64,000 nucleotides of DNA, taken from NCBI GenBank assembly GCA_907163375.1, contig CAJQUW010007994.1, positions 410,166 through 474,165 of the forward strand, in the 5' to 3' direction. Under the pieces are notes generated by a model. It saw nothing but the letters and a program-made list of their open reading frames with translations. It had not been told where the DNA came from and searched no databases. How positions within the stretch are numbered: the first letter of the stretch is position 1; the number at the start of each line of letters is the position of its first letter. The translations under genes and the position numbers were made by a program. This DNA is from Prostheceraeus crozeri. Its lineage: Eukaryota; Platyhelminthes; Polycladida; Euryleptidae. Below are positions 11,382 to 20,044 of this stretch, one piece after another.

Positions 11382-12268
11382 CTGGCTTGCCGTTGGGATT
11401 GGGATCCTAACTGGGTTCCCAATAGCTATTGGGATTGGGCTGCCAAAATGCACCCCAATCCCAGTAGAACCCAATAAGCCCTCTCCCAACAAAAAATACA
11501 TGTAGTCGTTGACATTAGTCAGTACGTTACAAATGCTTTCGGGTTGTGCTGAGCAGTTCATCTTGCTGTGTCTTCAGTCTGACCTTGCCTCTCTCGAATT
11601 CGAGCATTGAGAGCAATTTGTGTGATTCACACAAATTGACACAGTCAGCTTTAACCCTACTCTATGGCTTTAACTTCCCTAGTTGCTAAAAATAGTGGCT
11701 TAATTCGGAGGCCTTCTTGTGCCTCGATTCGCGCATTTGGCGTGCGCATGAGGCTTTGATTGAAACGAGCAATAATAGCATGACGCTGTACAACAGTGTC
11801 ACACTACGCAGGAGCAATGGCTTCAAAAAGAGCCCGTGTGGCGAGGTGTTTATTGACACCACATTGTCCGATATATGCTTAATTAATGCCAAGTGTGATA
11901 GCTCGCACATACATATCAGCTATACACGTAGGCCCCCATAGGCTCTTTGGTGAAGGCAGTCTCGGTGCAAAGTTTAGCCATACAGCAGGCCCATTATGCA
12001 CAATTGTGTAAAATCAATTAACCCCCCTATTACTATTAAGGCCAATATAGTCCTAGTCCTACGTCCGTGGCCTTCGTCAATTCAAAAAGTATCACATATG
12101 GTTGGCCTAAGCAGTAAGCCCCGATGCACCTTGGGGTCAACTTGCGTGCGGTTTTAGCTCTAAAGCTGGCTATTGGAATTTATATTGGGATCTATTGGGA
12201 TCCCAATGGAAATTGTCATTGGGATTGGGTTGGGATTGGGCTGGAAATTCATCCCAACGGCAAGCCTG
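11382..12268. mobile_element. Non-autonomous hAT-like DNA transposon (887 bp)
   Basis: The ends are 17-bp terminal inverted repeats: left CTGGCTTGCCGTTGGGA (11,382-11,398) and right, in reverse complement, CAGGCTTGCCGTTGGGA (12,252-12,268), with one mismatch. An 8-bp direct repeat CTTTTATC flanks them. Just inside both ends are clusters of ATCCCAA/TTGGGAT words in both orientations (about 11,392-11,490 and 12,175-12,260), which look like subterminal transposase-binding repeats of hAT elements. The interior has no transposase: its frames are at most about 75 codons and unrecognised. It is therefore a deletion derivative or MITE-like element that needs a partner transposase. Nearly identical ends suggest moderate age. 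Confidence 0.85.
11614..11638. repeat. Perfect 12-bp palindrome inside the hAT-like element
   Basis: CAATTTGTGTGA and its exact reverse complement are separated by a single T, giving a 25-base near-perfect palindrome. It lies in the interior of the non-autonomous element, away from the subterminal repeats. Function is unknown; it could be a protein-binding site or a relic of a smaller nested insertion. Confidence 0.75.
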
Positions 12269-12276
12269 CTTTTATC
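12269..12276 (+). repeat. Right 8-bp target-site duplication
   Basis: CTTTTATC, identical to 11,374-11,381, directly after the right terminal inverted repeat of the hAT-like element. Confidence 0.8.
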
Positions 12277-12383
12277 TCTTGTTTATTGTCATTAAATTCA
12301 ATCGTGAGTTCATAATTGATTGATTACGAAACCTATGGGTTTGGTTAGCAGAAACACTTGGTTTAGGGAACAGTGCGATTTGC

Positions 12384-12960
12384 TTAATTAAATGAAGCAA
12401 TTAGTGTTGCTTTACGTGCTTGCTTGGCGTATAACTCGCACCACGACGGCGTAGAGCCTGCACGATGCACCACACTTCTCCATGTCGATCTTTCGGAAGT
12501 CAGCAGCGGTACGTTCTCCCAGCGAATATCGAGCTGGGCAAGATCCTTTTTGATGACATTTCACCATCTTGTGCGCGGAGCGCCTCGCGGCCGCCTCCAA
12601 CCACTGCCACCAGGGTCCAAGGAGAAAACTGCTTTAGTCGGATGGCTATCGGGGAGGCGGCTCCTTGCCACGGACTGTGAGAGGTGCCAGGTCTCTGCTC
12701 CGTATAGAAGGACTGGCAGCACGGCAGCATTGTAGATACGACATTTCGTTTTTCGGGTGATGCATCGTTCACGCCACAGTGGATTCCAGAGGAATCTCAT
12801 TACTCCTGAAGTGAGACCACGACGTATGTTCACCTCACATAGAATATCCCTATTGTCGGAGACATTTGAGTCGAGGTAGACGAAAGATGACACATTTTCA
12901 ACCGTGGAGCCGTTCACATTCAATGTCGGAGGAACTGGATCCTCATCTACATGCACGAAT
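12384..12960 (-). pseudogene. LINE C-terminal domain (decayed)
   Basis: The minus strand shows the conserved segment after the RT: KTKFVHVDEDP, VENVSSFVYL, KCRIYNAAVLPVLLYGAETW, GWRRPRGAPRTRW and, in a shifted frame, ENVPLLTSERSTWRS, ending at the TAA at 12,384. These are typical of the tail of RTE-like and related LINE proteins. A frame change near 12,560 breaks it. Confidence 0.8.
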
Positions 12961-12989
12961 TTTGTTTTCGCCCGATTTACCCTCAGCCC

Positions 12990-13840
12990 TCCTAGCTTAG
13001 CGACCTCAGTTCGTAGATGGCAAGAGATTGTCGCAGATCATCCAGGGAAAAGCCTAAGTTCACCGTGTCGTCAGCTTACTCTAAATCAGTCAATCTGACT
13101 GTAGCTACCAAATTGAAAACCAGATACTGCAGATAATCCACATCAAATAAACGATGATGCAGTTAAATAGATCTGGGGCTGCGACACATCCCTGGCGCAC
13201 TCCTGATCGAATTTCATACCAATTGGACAGCTTACCATTGACTCGAACACAACTCTTGGATGAATCATAGATCCTCTTGAACATGTCGCAAAGCTTCCTG
13301 GGTGTCCCCAGAAGACTGAGGAATTTCCAAAGGCTTTCTCTATGGACCGAGTCAAATGCAGACTTCAGATCCATAAATGCGATAAAGAGCTGTCTGTTCT
13401 TGCGGAATTTTCTATATTTCTCGATCAAAGGGCGGATGCATGATATTTGATCGGTGGTAGACATGTTGGGCATGAAGCCTGTTTGATGAGAACGACGTTT
13501 ATCTCGGATAGCTGCCGTGGCTCTTGATGAGAGGATGCAAGTAAACAACTTTCCAGGCAGCGACAGCAGCGTGATGCCTCTGTAGTTGTCACACACATGT
13601 CTATCGCCTTTGCACTTGCAACAGGGCAAGATGTTGCCATTTCGCCATTCTTCAGGCACCTCTTCCTTCTCCTAGACTTCGTTCATGATCGTCGCAACCC
13701 ATTCCACCATAGTTTCACCGCCATACCGCCATAGTTTCATCACTAACGATTTTGCAGACACCTGACGCCTTGTTGTTGTGGAGTTTCGCTAAAGCGGCTC
13801 TGACCTCGTCTGTTGTGATAGGATAAGTAGGACAGGAAGG
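12990..13840 (-). pseudogene. LINE reverse transcriptase domain (decayed)
   Basis: RT blocks appear in order on the minus strand: NNKASG near 13,780, PEEWRNGNILP and DNYRGITLLS near 13,600, the catalytic motif A as FMDLKSAFDSVHRESLW, and SGVRQGCVAAPDLFN. The motif C position at 13,067-13,078 reads xADD, with the usual Tyr codon now a stop (TAA). The longest surviving open piece is 13,105-13,659. The enzyme would copy the element's RNA at the nicked target; this copy cannot. Confidence 0.87.
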
Positions 13841-14416
13841 GTACTGGAATGTGTTGACTTCAGCAGCTTCCTGGGGGTGATAGTCTAGCGTAGGTTGGGA
13901 ACAGTTGAGTAGTCCTTGGAAATACTCTGTCTAGCGCTGTCGACAATCACTGTCCTCGGTCAGAAGAAGGTCATTTCGTTCATTTACACAGTTTGGCTTA
14001 CGTGTTTGAACAACCGTATCTCTTAATACATGGTAAATCTCTCCTTGATTGTTGTGAACGGCAGCATTTTCCAGCTACGTCGCCTGCTGGTCCCAAAAGT
14101 GCTCACGATCTGTACGGACAGCTTCGTTGCGGACGCGATTAAAACGGTGAAACTCTTCCGTGTGTCCATTCAAACAGGCGGCTCGTCTCTACTCAATGAT
14201 TTTGAGAATTTCGGCGGAGATCCATGGCGTACTGGGAGCAGCTTTCTTATGGCCCACTACACTAACAGCAGCTTCCAAAACATTCGTCTTGAACACAGAC
14301 CAACTTCTTTTGTCCTCCATCGATAACCCAGCGCAGCGATTGGAACACAAGTATGGGCCAGATGAGGATCCTCCAGACGCTTCCCTTGTATTCGTGGTTG
14401 GTACTTGTTCGTAGGG

Positions 14417-15265
14417 TCAGCTTTCAGTTTCAACAAATAGTGGCAACCAACATGCGATGATCTGTATTTCCGAGCTGAGCCCACGAAATACACGGCAGTT
14501 GGAAACAGATGAACTCCGACTGACGAAAATGTGATCGAGGGCTTTGCGTGTGACACCGTCATTACTGTACCACATCCAGGAATGAATGCGGTTTCTTGGA
14601 AACCATGTATCGATTATGCAGTGATCTGTCAATGCACATAGATCCAGAAGACGATCACCATTGTCATTCGTAATATTGTCAGCAAAGTTGTTGCCTGTGA
14701 TGTGTGGCAAGAACAGATTGCGACGAGGCAGAGATATTGTCGTTGGCATCCAGAAGGACAATCGAGAGATTGTGACGTGGAATAGCTGCAACATGAGTGC
14801 GCAGTTCTGTTTAGAAATTTTCTCTTTCTTTTTCAGTGGCAGCATTTGTTGGAGCGTAGCCGACAATTAGACCAAGCTTGACATGACGATGATTGAGACG
14901 GGCTATGAGTAAACGATCAGAGATAGGGTGCCAAGAGATTAAGCAACGATGCACAATGGGAGAAAGTGCGAGAGCGACTCCTTTGTTTTCCAGAGCCATC
15001 CGTTGGTCCGCTCCGTAGAAAGTGATAATCTCCAGCAACTCACCAGAACCTGCTCAGCGAGCTTCGCAGAGCCCTGCAATTGACACGTGATATCTTGCTA
15101 ATTCTAGGAAAGAAGACAAACTGAACCAAGCTGCTCAAGGGTCAGAACATTCCATGTCGCAATTCGTAGTTTATTCCGCAAATCCATAAATCGTGATCTT
15201 TGTACCGTTTCCTGAGGTCGATTTCCAGTAGAAACAATCGGTGTGCAATTTCGTGCAGGATTCAT
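14417..15265 (-). pseudogene. LINE APE-type endonuclease domain (decayed)
   Basis: The domain starts just after the ATG at 15,265. NKLRIATWNVLTL matches the first apurinic-endonuclease block with its catalytic Asn. Further along come GLIVGYAPTNAATEKE, the NDNGDRLLDLC block, a W-x-W segment followed by NDGVTRKALDHIFVS, and NCRVFRG before the degraded final SDH region. In active elements this domain nicks the target DNA to prime reverse transcription. Here it is spread over several frames and is not functional. Confidence 0.8.
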
Positions 15266-15359
15266 CGTAACAAAAAGGAGTTTATACTGAACAGGGTTGT
15301 TAGCCCTGCCTCAGTTAGATAGGTGATGAGGCTGCCATCTCGAACTACGATTGAACCGG

Positions 15360-15879
15360 TGTTACGATATTCAGTTTCCCTCAGTTTTATTTTCCGATCG
15401 GAAATTGCAATCTTGGTTTTATATTCCTATTAGGAAAAAGAGTCCTTGGTCTGATTTTCCTAGTAGGAAACTTAAAACCGTAACATATACACGGTTCTAA
15501 GTTTCCGTAGTATACGTTTTCCGCAAACGTTATGAAATAGTGAACGTTCGAGGACGGAGCACCTTCAAATTGAAGGACATTAACACTGATGTTTTTTACA
15601 GAATATTGTAAATGGAGTACATCTGAAGAAGTACGAGAAATACATGTGATTTTTTTATTGAAGGGAATTTTTCCCTTGGGAAGGTAAGACAGAGGGGAAA
15701 TGCATCCGATGACTTTAACAAACCTTTTTTAAACCAGCAACGCCAATAGGAAAATGAAAGAGACTAGGAAAATAAAACAGGGCACAAGGAGCATGGTTAA
15801 AATTTCCGATCAGAAAATGTATCCGAGCTTAGAATTTCCGGTAGGAAACTGAAGCATAGGGAGAGCGAGTACTGTAACA
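15360..15879. mobile_element. Ginger1-like non-autonomous DNA element inserted in the LINE
   Basis: The element starts TGTTAC and ends GTAACA and is flanked by CCGG on both sides (15,356-15,359 and 15,880-15,883). Its terminal 47 bases align in inverted orientation without gaps at about 34 of 47 positions, and both arms end in GGAAATT. The interior holds many TTTCC-nnnn-GGAAA palindromic words (for example TTTTCCGATCGGAAA and TTTCCTAGTAGGAAA). CCGG-specific 4-bp duplications and TGTnR termini are reported for Ginger1 transposons. There is no transposase frame. It sits inside the 5' region of the LINE, so it is younger than the LINE insertion. Its inverted repeats are shorter than in typical Ginger1, so the family call is tentative. 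Confidence 0.6.
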
Positions 15880-16244
15880 CCGGCGTCCTGTCCAGCCGGG
15901 AACAGTCGTGTGAACGCCGTTGACCAAAAGTGTTATCCGCATTCCTGGTTAAGACCACCTGGGTAATCGCGTGCCACCGGGTTTGAAGAGTTTTCCATCT
16001 CCTGAAGGGATCGTTTAGTTACTATCGGCATTAGAAGACAGTATCCAGGTGTCCAGCAAAGGCTGGATCTTGAGAACACGAGGACGTACAACCTAATACC
16101 CCCAGTCTCATCTGTCCCGTCATCAGTGAATCTTGTCGGTCTCACCAATAATGCAAAATTGAAGTGTGTCAGTGAACAGATGGGCCGATCATGATAAAGC
16201 TTACTTATTCGTGGAACTGATAACACCAGCATTCTTTTTAACAC

Positions 16245-17700
16245 AAACTCGAAAGCGTCAAGGTTTGTTGTTGAGTTGTGTGCAGTTGACCGCTAGAAAC
16301 ATTGTTAACGCGAAAGTATCGTAAAATTAGTTAAAAATGTAAATTGAATGAAATTTCACAAATTGCTGTCCGAATTCGAAAAATTTGCATCATCTGAAAG
16401 CTTGACACGGGTTCATTCAATGGTGATTACAATAGTGGCAATCTTCATTTTCTGTATTGCGCAGTTTCGTCTGTAGGTATCGGTGAATGAATTGACCAAA
16501 AATGCATGCTTATAAGTCTGCTGACCACAACTGATCAGTCACAAATTAAACGCTCTGCCAATTTAAATTACCAAATATAGCCTTTTACATGGTTAGTCAA
16601 CTGAAATTGAGCATTTTCATCAATGAAAAAATTGTGCCAGACTCTTTCAGCAGCATTTTTCCGGTAAAAGTTATTAGTACCGGTTATTGATTGTATCTTT
16701 TTGTATATTCAGCAAACCCTAAAAATCTTGAGGAAGCTGACTGATAGCTCACGCTGTCTGTCAATTTTAATTAAAAAAGTTCAGTCGTCATCACATTTAG
16801 ATCCTGCATCAAAGAAAACACTCCATTTTCTTTCGGAAGGCCTGCTGAGCACAGCTGGCCACTTAAGAAAGTAAAATGTATATCAAAGTAATCTGTGGGG
16901 CATAAGATTTCACATGGTATGTCCTTCACTAAAATTCAACGAGGACTTCAACACGAAAATTGCATTTGAAAATGAGTTAACTTTTATGTGCCATTATTTT
17001 TGGAACGGTCTCATTTAGATACTTTGCCTGTTAGGCATATCATATTCACAACTGATCGCCTTCAGGATTCTAATCAGGAACTTTGGTGCACAACGTATTT
17101 AGTATCTCTTTTTACAATACTTTTATGACAACGCTTAAAACTATTTTGTGCCTTCATTCACTTGTTTCAATAAATGATTTACTGATTGTCACTATAATTG
17201 TGATGCATGAACTTAAGTCAATGATAAGATTTATCAGTATTCACATCCAATTAAGAATAAGTTTTATGTATTTCTTGCAATGGGTCTACTCAATATCACT
17301 GCCCAGATTAATGATAAAAGTTATGGGACTTGTAAGCACGTAGGCCAACATGCAGCCTACTTCGTTTAACTGAAATATCAGAGTGAAAAATTCGAAATCT
17401 AGAATTAGTCTATCTAAACGGTGATAATAAATTATTGCAATTAATTGATTGCTGTCATCAAAAAATTGCAATCAAATTATAGGCGTAACTACATAATTTC
17501 AATTGGTTGAAATTAGTTTCAGTTGGTCACTCCCATCAAATAATTGCAATTAATTGCAGCTTGAATTAATTTTTACGATAAGAGTTTTACGATAATAGTA
17601 TATCTCAATAGAATAGCATGGGCTATTCAGAATTGTAGATTCATGGAAATTTAAGAATAATCTAATAAATTATTCAATGCATTTTTTGAAAAAATGTGTA
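16245..17700. other. Unannotated AT-rich intergenic DNA
   Basis: No gene or element is recognised. The stretch around 17,420-17,570 is rich in CAATTAATTG-type words, giving local dyad symmetry, but no longer structure stands out. Confidence 0.5.
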
Positions 17701-18019
17701 GCTCATATCTATAATATCACTCATAATAACTTGTTACATCATATGCACTATATAACTTGTATAGTTGTCACTCATAATTATTAGTATTCAAACGAAAATA
17801 CGGTTGGTGAATCGACTAAAGATTAGGACATGGATAAGGATTACCCACTCGACAACCTGCAAGTTATATAAATACATAATGTATTGCTGAAGCATACATA
17901 TATATCTATCATGAGTATTCAAATCTTACTGCTTATATGTGATTCAAAATCATCGTTAAAAACATGCAGCTCATGTCTATTATATCACTCACAATAACTT
18001 ATCAGATTATACACTATAG
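17701..18019 (+). repeat. Diverged direct repeat pair of about 52 bp
   Basis: Positions 17,701-17,752 and 17,969-18,019 are direct repeats, 268 bp apart. They share GCTCAT, TATCACTCA, AATAACTT and CACTATA words in the same order. The second copy lies just upstream of the tRNA-like sequence. This could be an old tandem duplication or flanks of a deleted element. Confidence 0.6.
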
Positions 18020-18033
18020 TGTCATACTGTCGC

Positions 18034-18105
18034 CCGTCGATAGCTCAGTTGGTAGAGCGTTGGCCTAGAATGCCGGAGGTCGGTGGTTGAAATCCACCAA
18101 GACGC
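18034..18105 (+). tRNA. Degenerate tRNA-like sequence (tRNA pseudogene or SINE head)
   Basis: A 72-base cloverleaf can be drawn. The D arm is GCTC/GAGC with AGTTGGTA loop, the anticodon arm TTGGC/GCCGG with loop CTAGAAT, and the T arm GGTGG/CCACC with loop TTGAAAT. Internal promoter box A (TAGCTCAGTTGG, 18,041-18,052) is perfect; box B reads GGTTGAAATCC instead of GGTTCGAATCC. The acceptor stem pairs at only about four of seven positions. The loop would place AGA (Ser) as anticodon, yet the long variable arm of tRNA-Ser is missing. It is most likely a tRNA pseudogene or the head of a tRNA-derived SINE. Confidence 0.6.
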
Positions 18106-18497
18106 GCAGTTATTTTCCGTATGCTAAATTAATCACGAAAATTTTGCTTTGGTTTTTGTGAACTAAAAGAATGATTTCATTATTATTTTTATCTTTACAG
18201 CGATAAATCATCAGACACGGCTTTATACAGTCTTACCATCATGCACATTATATATCCTACTCGATTTTGGATAACTTTCTCTATGGCCTGTAATAGTTTC
18301 CGCACCTACGAATTTAAGTTAATTAAACAAAAAATTGTCTAATCAATTTGATTGGAATGTGCTAGTTAGTCATGTTTCAACAACAATTTTAGTTCATTCA
18401 ACTAAATATGCTCCCAACTGCACTCATCCTTGCACGCGTTCCGCGAATGCATGGTGAACATTCGATGGAGCTTCAATTGCACTGCACTTTCCTCACG
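18106..18497. other. Unannotated stretch after the tRNA-like sequence
   Basis: AT-rich DNA with no recognisable gene. If the tRNA-like sequence is a SINE head, its body would lie here, but no poly-A or simple-repeat tail was identified. Confidence 0.4.
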
Positions 18498-18506
18498 TAT
18501 ATAAAA
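18498..18506 (+). promoter_or_regulatory. TATA box (TATATAAAA)
   Basis: A consensus TATA box lies about 30 bases upstream of TCACAGAGTGGTTCG, a plausible initiation region, and 86 bases before an ATG at 18,592. In an AT-rich genome such a word can occur by chance, so promoter function is only suggested. Confidence 0.3.
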
Positions 18507-18591
18507 TGTCTTCCTTTCACAGAGTGGTTCGTTGTCTGCGCGCATTAACTTTGTTTTCAACATACATGTACATGTTACATAAATATAAAAG

Positions 18592-18752
18592 ATGTCTGGT
18601 AGGGGTTTCGTAAAACCGAGAGTACAGCAAGCTCAGTCACCTCAAAAGTTGGTGGTCATAACATCTTAGGAAAACCTATCAATCAATATATGAGAAAGCA
18701 AAGCAATCGTCAGTTTCAGGTGCCTCAGCCTAAGAGAAGCCAAACTAAATAA
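18592..18752 (+). pseudogene. Short basic ORF pair downstream of a TATA box
   Basis: An ATG at 18,592 opens a 25-codon frame that begins MSGRG, the N-terminus shared by histones H4 and H2A, and stops at 18,667-18,669. A second frame is open from 18,603 to a TAA at 18,750-18,752 and encodes a Lys/Arg/Gln-rich stretch with GGHNILGKPINQYMRKQ. Beyond the first five residues there is no histone similarity. It could be a frame-broken small basic protein gene, a retrocopy or chance. No family is recognised. Confidence 0.2.
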
Positions 18753-19638
18753 TCTTGCAGGTTGCGTGTGTCTCATGGAGGTTTACGCGACTCATCATAT
18801 TTCAATATGACTTAAAGAGTAACACAACAATCATGTAAATCCAAGCAATTTGTAGCGAAGCACAAATTCCAAAAGTTTCAAGATCGCGTTTATCTTTTCT
18901 AGAGAAAAATCGTTGTTAGTTTCGGAAAATTTAGGAAAATTTCTAGTAAGGGAAGCAGCCTGCATTTTCCAGTTGAAGGCACGAGTCTTTTAACCAAATC
19001 TGATTGATTTTTGGGCTGCTTTTTAGAATTACGTGCAAACTGAAAATCACAAAAATGGAGTCACTAGGAGCTTCGGAGCAATATCAAATGCTACTTTTAC
19101 CCGAGGGCTAAATAACACTTTCTCGAGGGATAGATCATTTCGTGACATGTGAATTGCTGTGAACTTTCTTATATTAAAATCATCAGTAGCATGATGCAAG
19201 CTTGCAAAGTTTTCAATTGCGCGACTGCAATAGCATTGGAGTCTATGCTCAACAGCTGAGACTCGGGTTTTATGTTCGTTATTCGTATCTCTTGACGATC
19301 CTGATTCAATTTCTATCGGATATCTAAGTTGATGACACCTTTCTGTTGATCATTGAAAATCATTTTTCTTCTTTCTTTGAATATGAAGGTGCATGACATC
19401 CCGATACCAAATTCACAAAGGAAATTGATAGCAAGCAGTTGCCCTTTCAAGACGAAAATATAAATATTGGTGATAACAGAATTCACATCATTCGCCAAGT
19501 AATCTGTCCATCTTGATGGGATTTTGAGAAAGTTCCCTGTAATTTACAGTTGTACACTGCTCCATAAAGCGTACATAATCTGCAATAGTTATGTCAACTT
19601 TGACTCCGAAGTAGTAAGCAAGTGACAAACACTCGACC
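18753..19638. other. Unannotated stretch before the satellite array
   Basis: No convincing coding or RNA feature. Composition is AT-rich and non-repetitive up to the C-rich boundary of the array. Confidence 0.5.
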
Positions 19639-19644
19639 GGCGCG

Positions 19645-19672
19645 CCCCCTCCCCCTCCCCCTCCCCCCCCTC
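19645..19672. repeat. C/T-rich tract at the left border of the satellite array
   Basis: A tandem CCCCCT-type tract ending in a run of eight C. The minus strand has at least four G runs and could form a G-quadruplex. It sits where unique DNA gives way to array-related sequence, which starts with CGAAAACGACAGAG, a satellite word. Confidence 0.75.
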
Positions 19673-19715
19673 GAAAACGACAGAGTGTGAGACTCGGATG
19701 TGTTGGTCTCGTATG

Positions 19716-19792
19716 GGTTGACGTGGCCGACCGCCTAGGGTGACGTGGGCGACCGTCTAGGTTGACGTGGGCGACCGTCTAGGTTGGCGTGG
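19716..19792 (+). repeat. 22-bp minisatellite, about 3.5 copies
   Basis: Units start at 19,716, 19,738 and 19,760, each 22 bases of the form GGTTGACGTGGGCGACCGTC plus TA, followed by a partial fourth copy from 19,782. Unit 1 and unit 2 differ from unit 3 by a few substitutions. The repeat lies inside the degenerate first satellite unit and is not seen elsewhere in the array. Confidence 0.88.
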
Positions 19793-20044
19793 TGGAATGG
19801 TGAAACGGACTTTAGATTCGTGATCAGCGTAAAATTCCGCATCGGTATGGTGAATTTGAAGTCAATCGGCGAGAAAAAATGTTTCTTCAAAATTTTGGCA
19901 GAGTTAAAATTTGGGACGTTTTGGTCTGTAGCGCCCAAACGAAGCATCCGATGAGAAAACGGAGGCCAGATTCGGATTCCGCGTGAAATTCTGCATCGGT
20001 ATGGTGAATTTGAACGCCATCGGAGAGAAAAAATTTTCGCTGAC
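19793..20044 (+). repeat. Degenerate left-edge satellite unit
   Basis: This is diverged sequence of the second half of a B module: two copies of the CAGAGTTA..GGGACGTTTTGG / CAGCGTGAAATT / GTATGGTGAATTTGA block. Its variants (GTAGCGCCCAAACGAAGCAT, GATGAGAAAACGG, GAACGCCATCGG) match units from the right part of the array (about 54-56 kb) better than the adjacent central units. Array edges are expected to decay because they escape homogenisation. Confidence 0.75.

Larger units (their letters stand above)
12384..16244 (-). mobile_element. Degraded non-LTR retrotransposon (LINE, RTE-like)
   Basis: This minus-strand LINE carries an APE-type endonuclease followed by a reverse transcriptase and a C-terminal domain in one original reading frame. 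That layout and the motif wording resemble RTE/BovB-type elements; a CR1- or L2-type relative is not excluded. Coding sequence runs from an ATG at 15,265 to a TAA at 12,384-12,386. Sequence upstream to about 16,244 appears to be its 5' region, split by the 15,360-15,879 insertion. The 3' flank has a short ATTGATTGATTA-like tail near 12,310, as RTE elements often have. Multiple stops and frame breaks divide the ORF, so it is dead. The exact 5' end is uncertain. Confidence 0.8.

Noticed and set aside
18034-18105. Functional tRNA-Ser gene (anticodon AGA)
   Set aside because: The acceptor stem is not paired, box B is altered, and the long variable arm required for tRNA-Ser is missing.
18592-18669. 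Histone H4 or H2A gene
   Set aside because: Only the first five residues (MSGRG) agree. The remaining sequence has no histone similarity and the frame ends after 25 codons.
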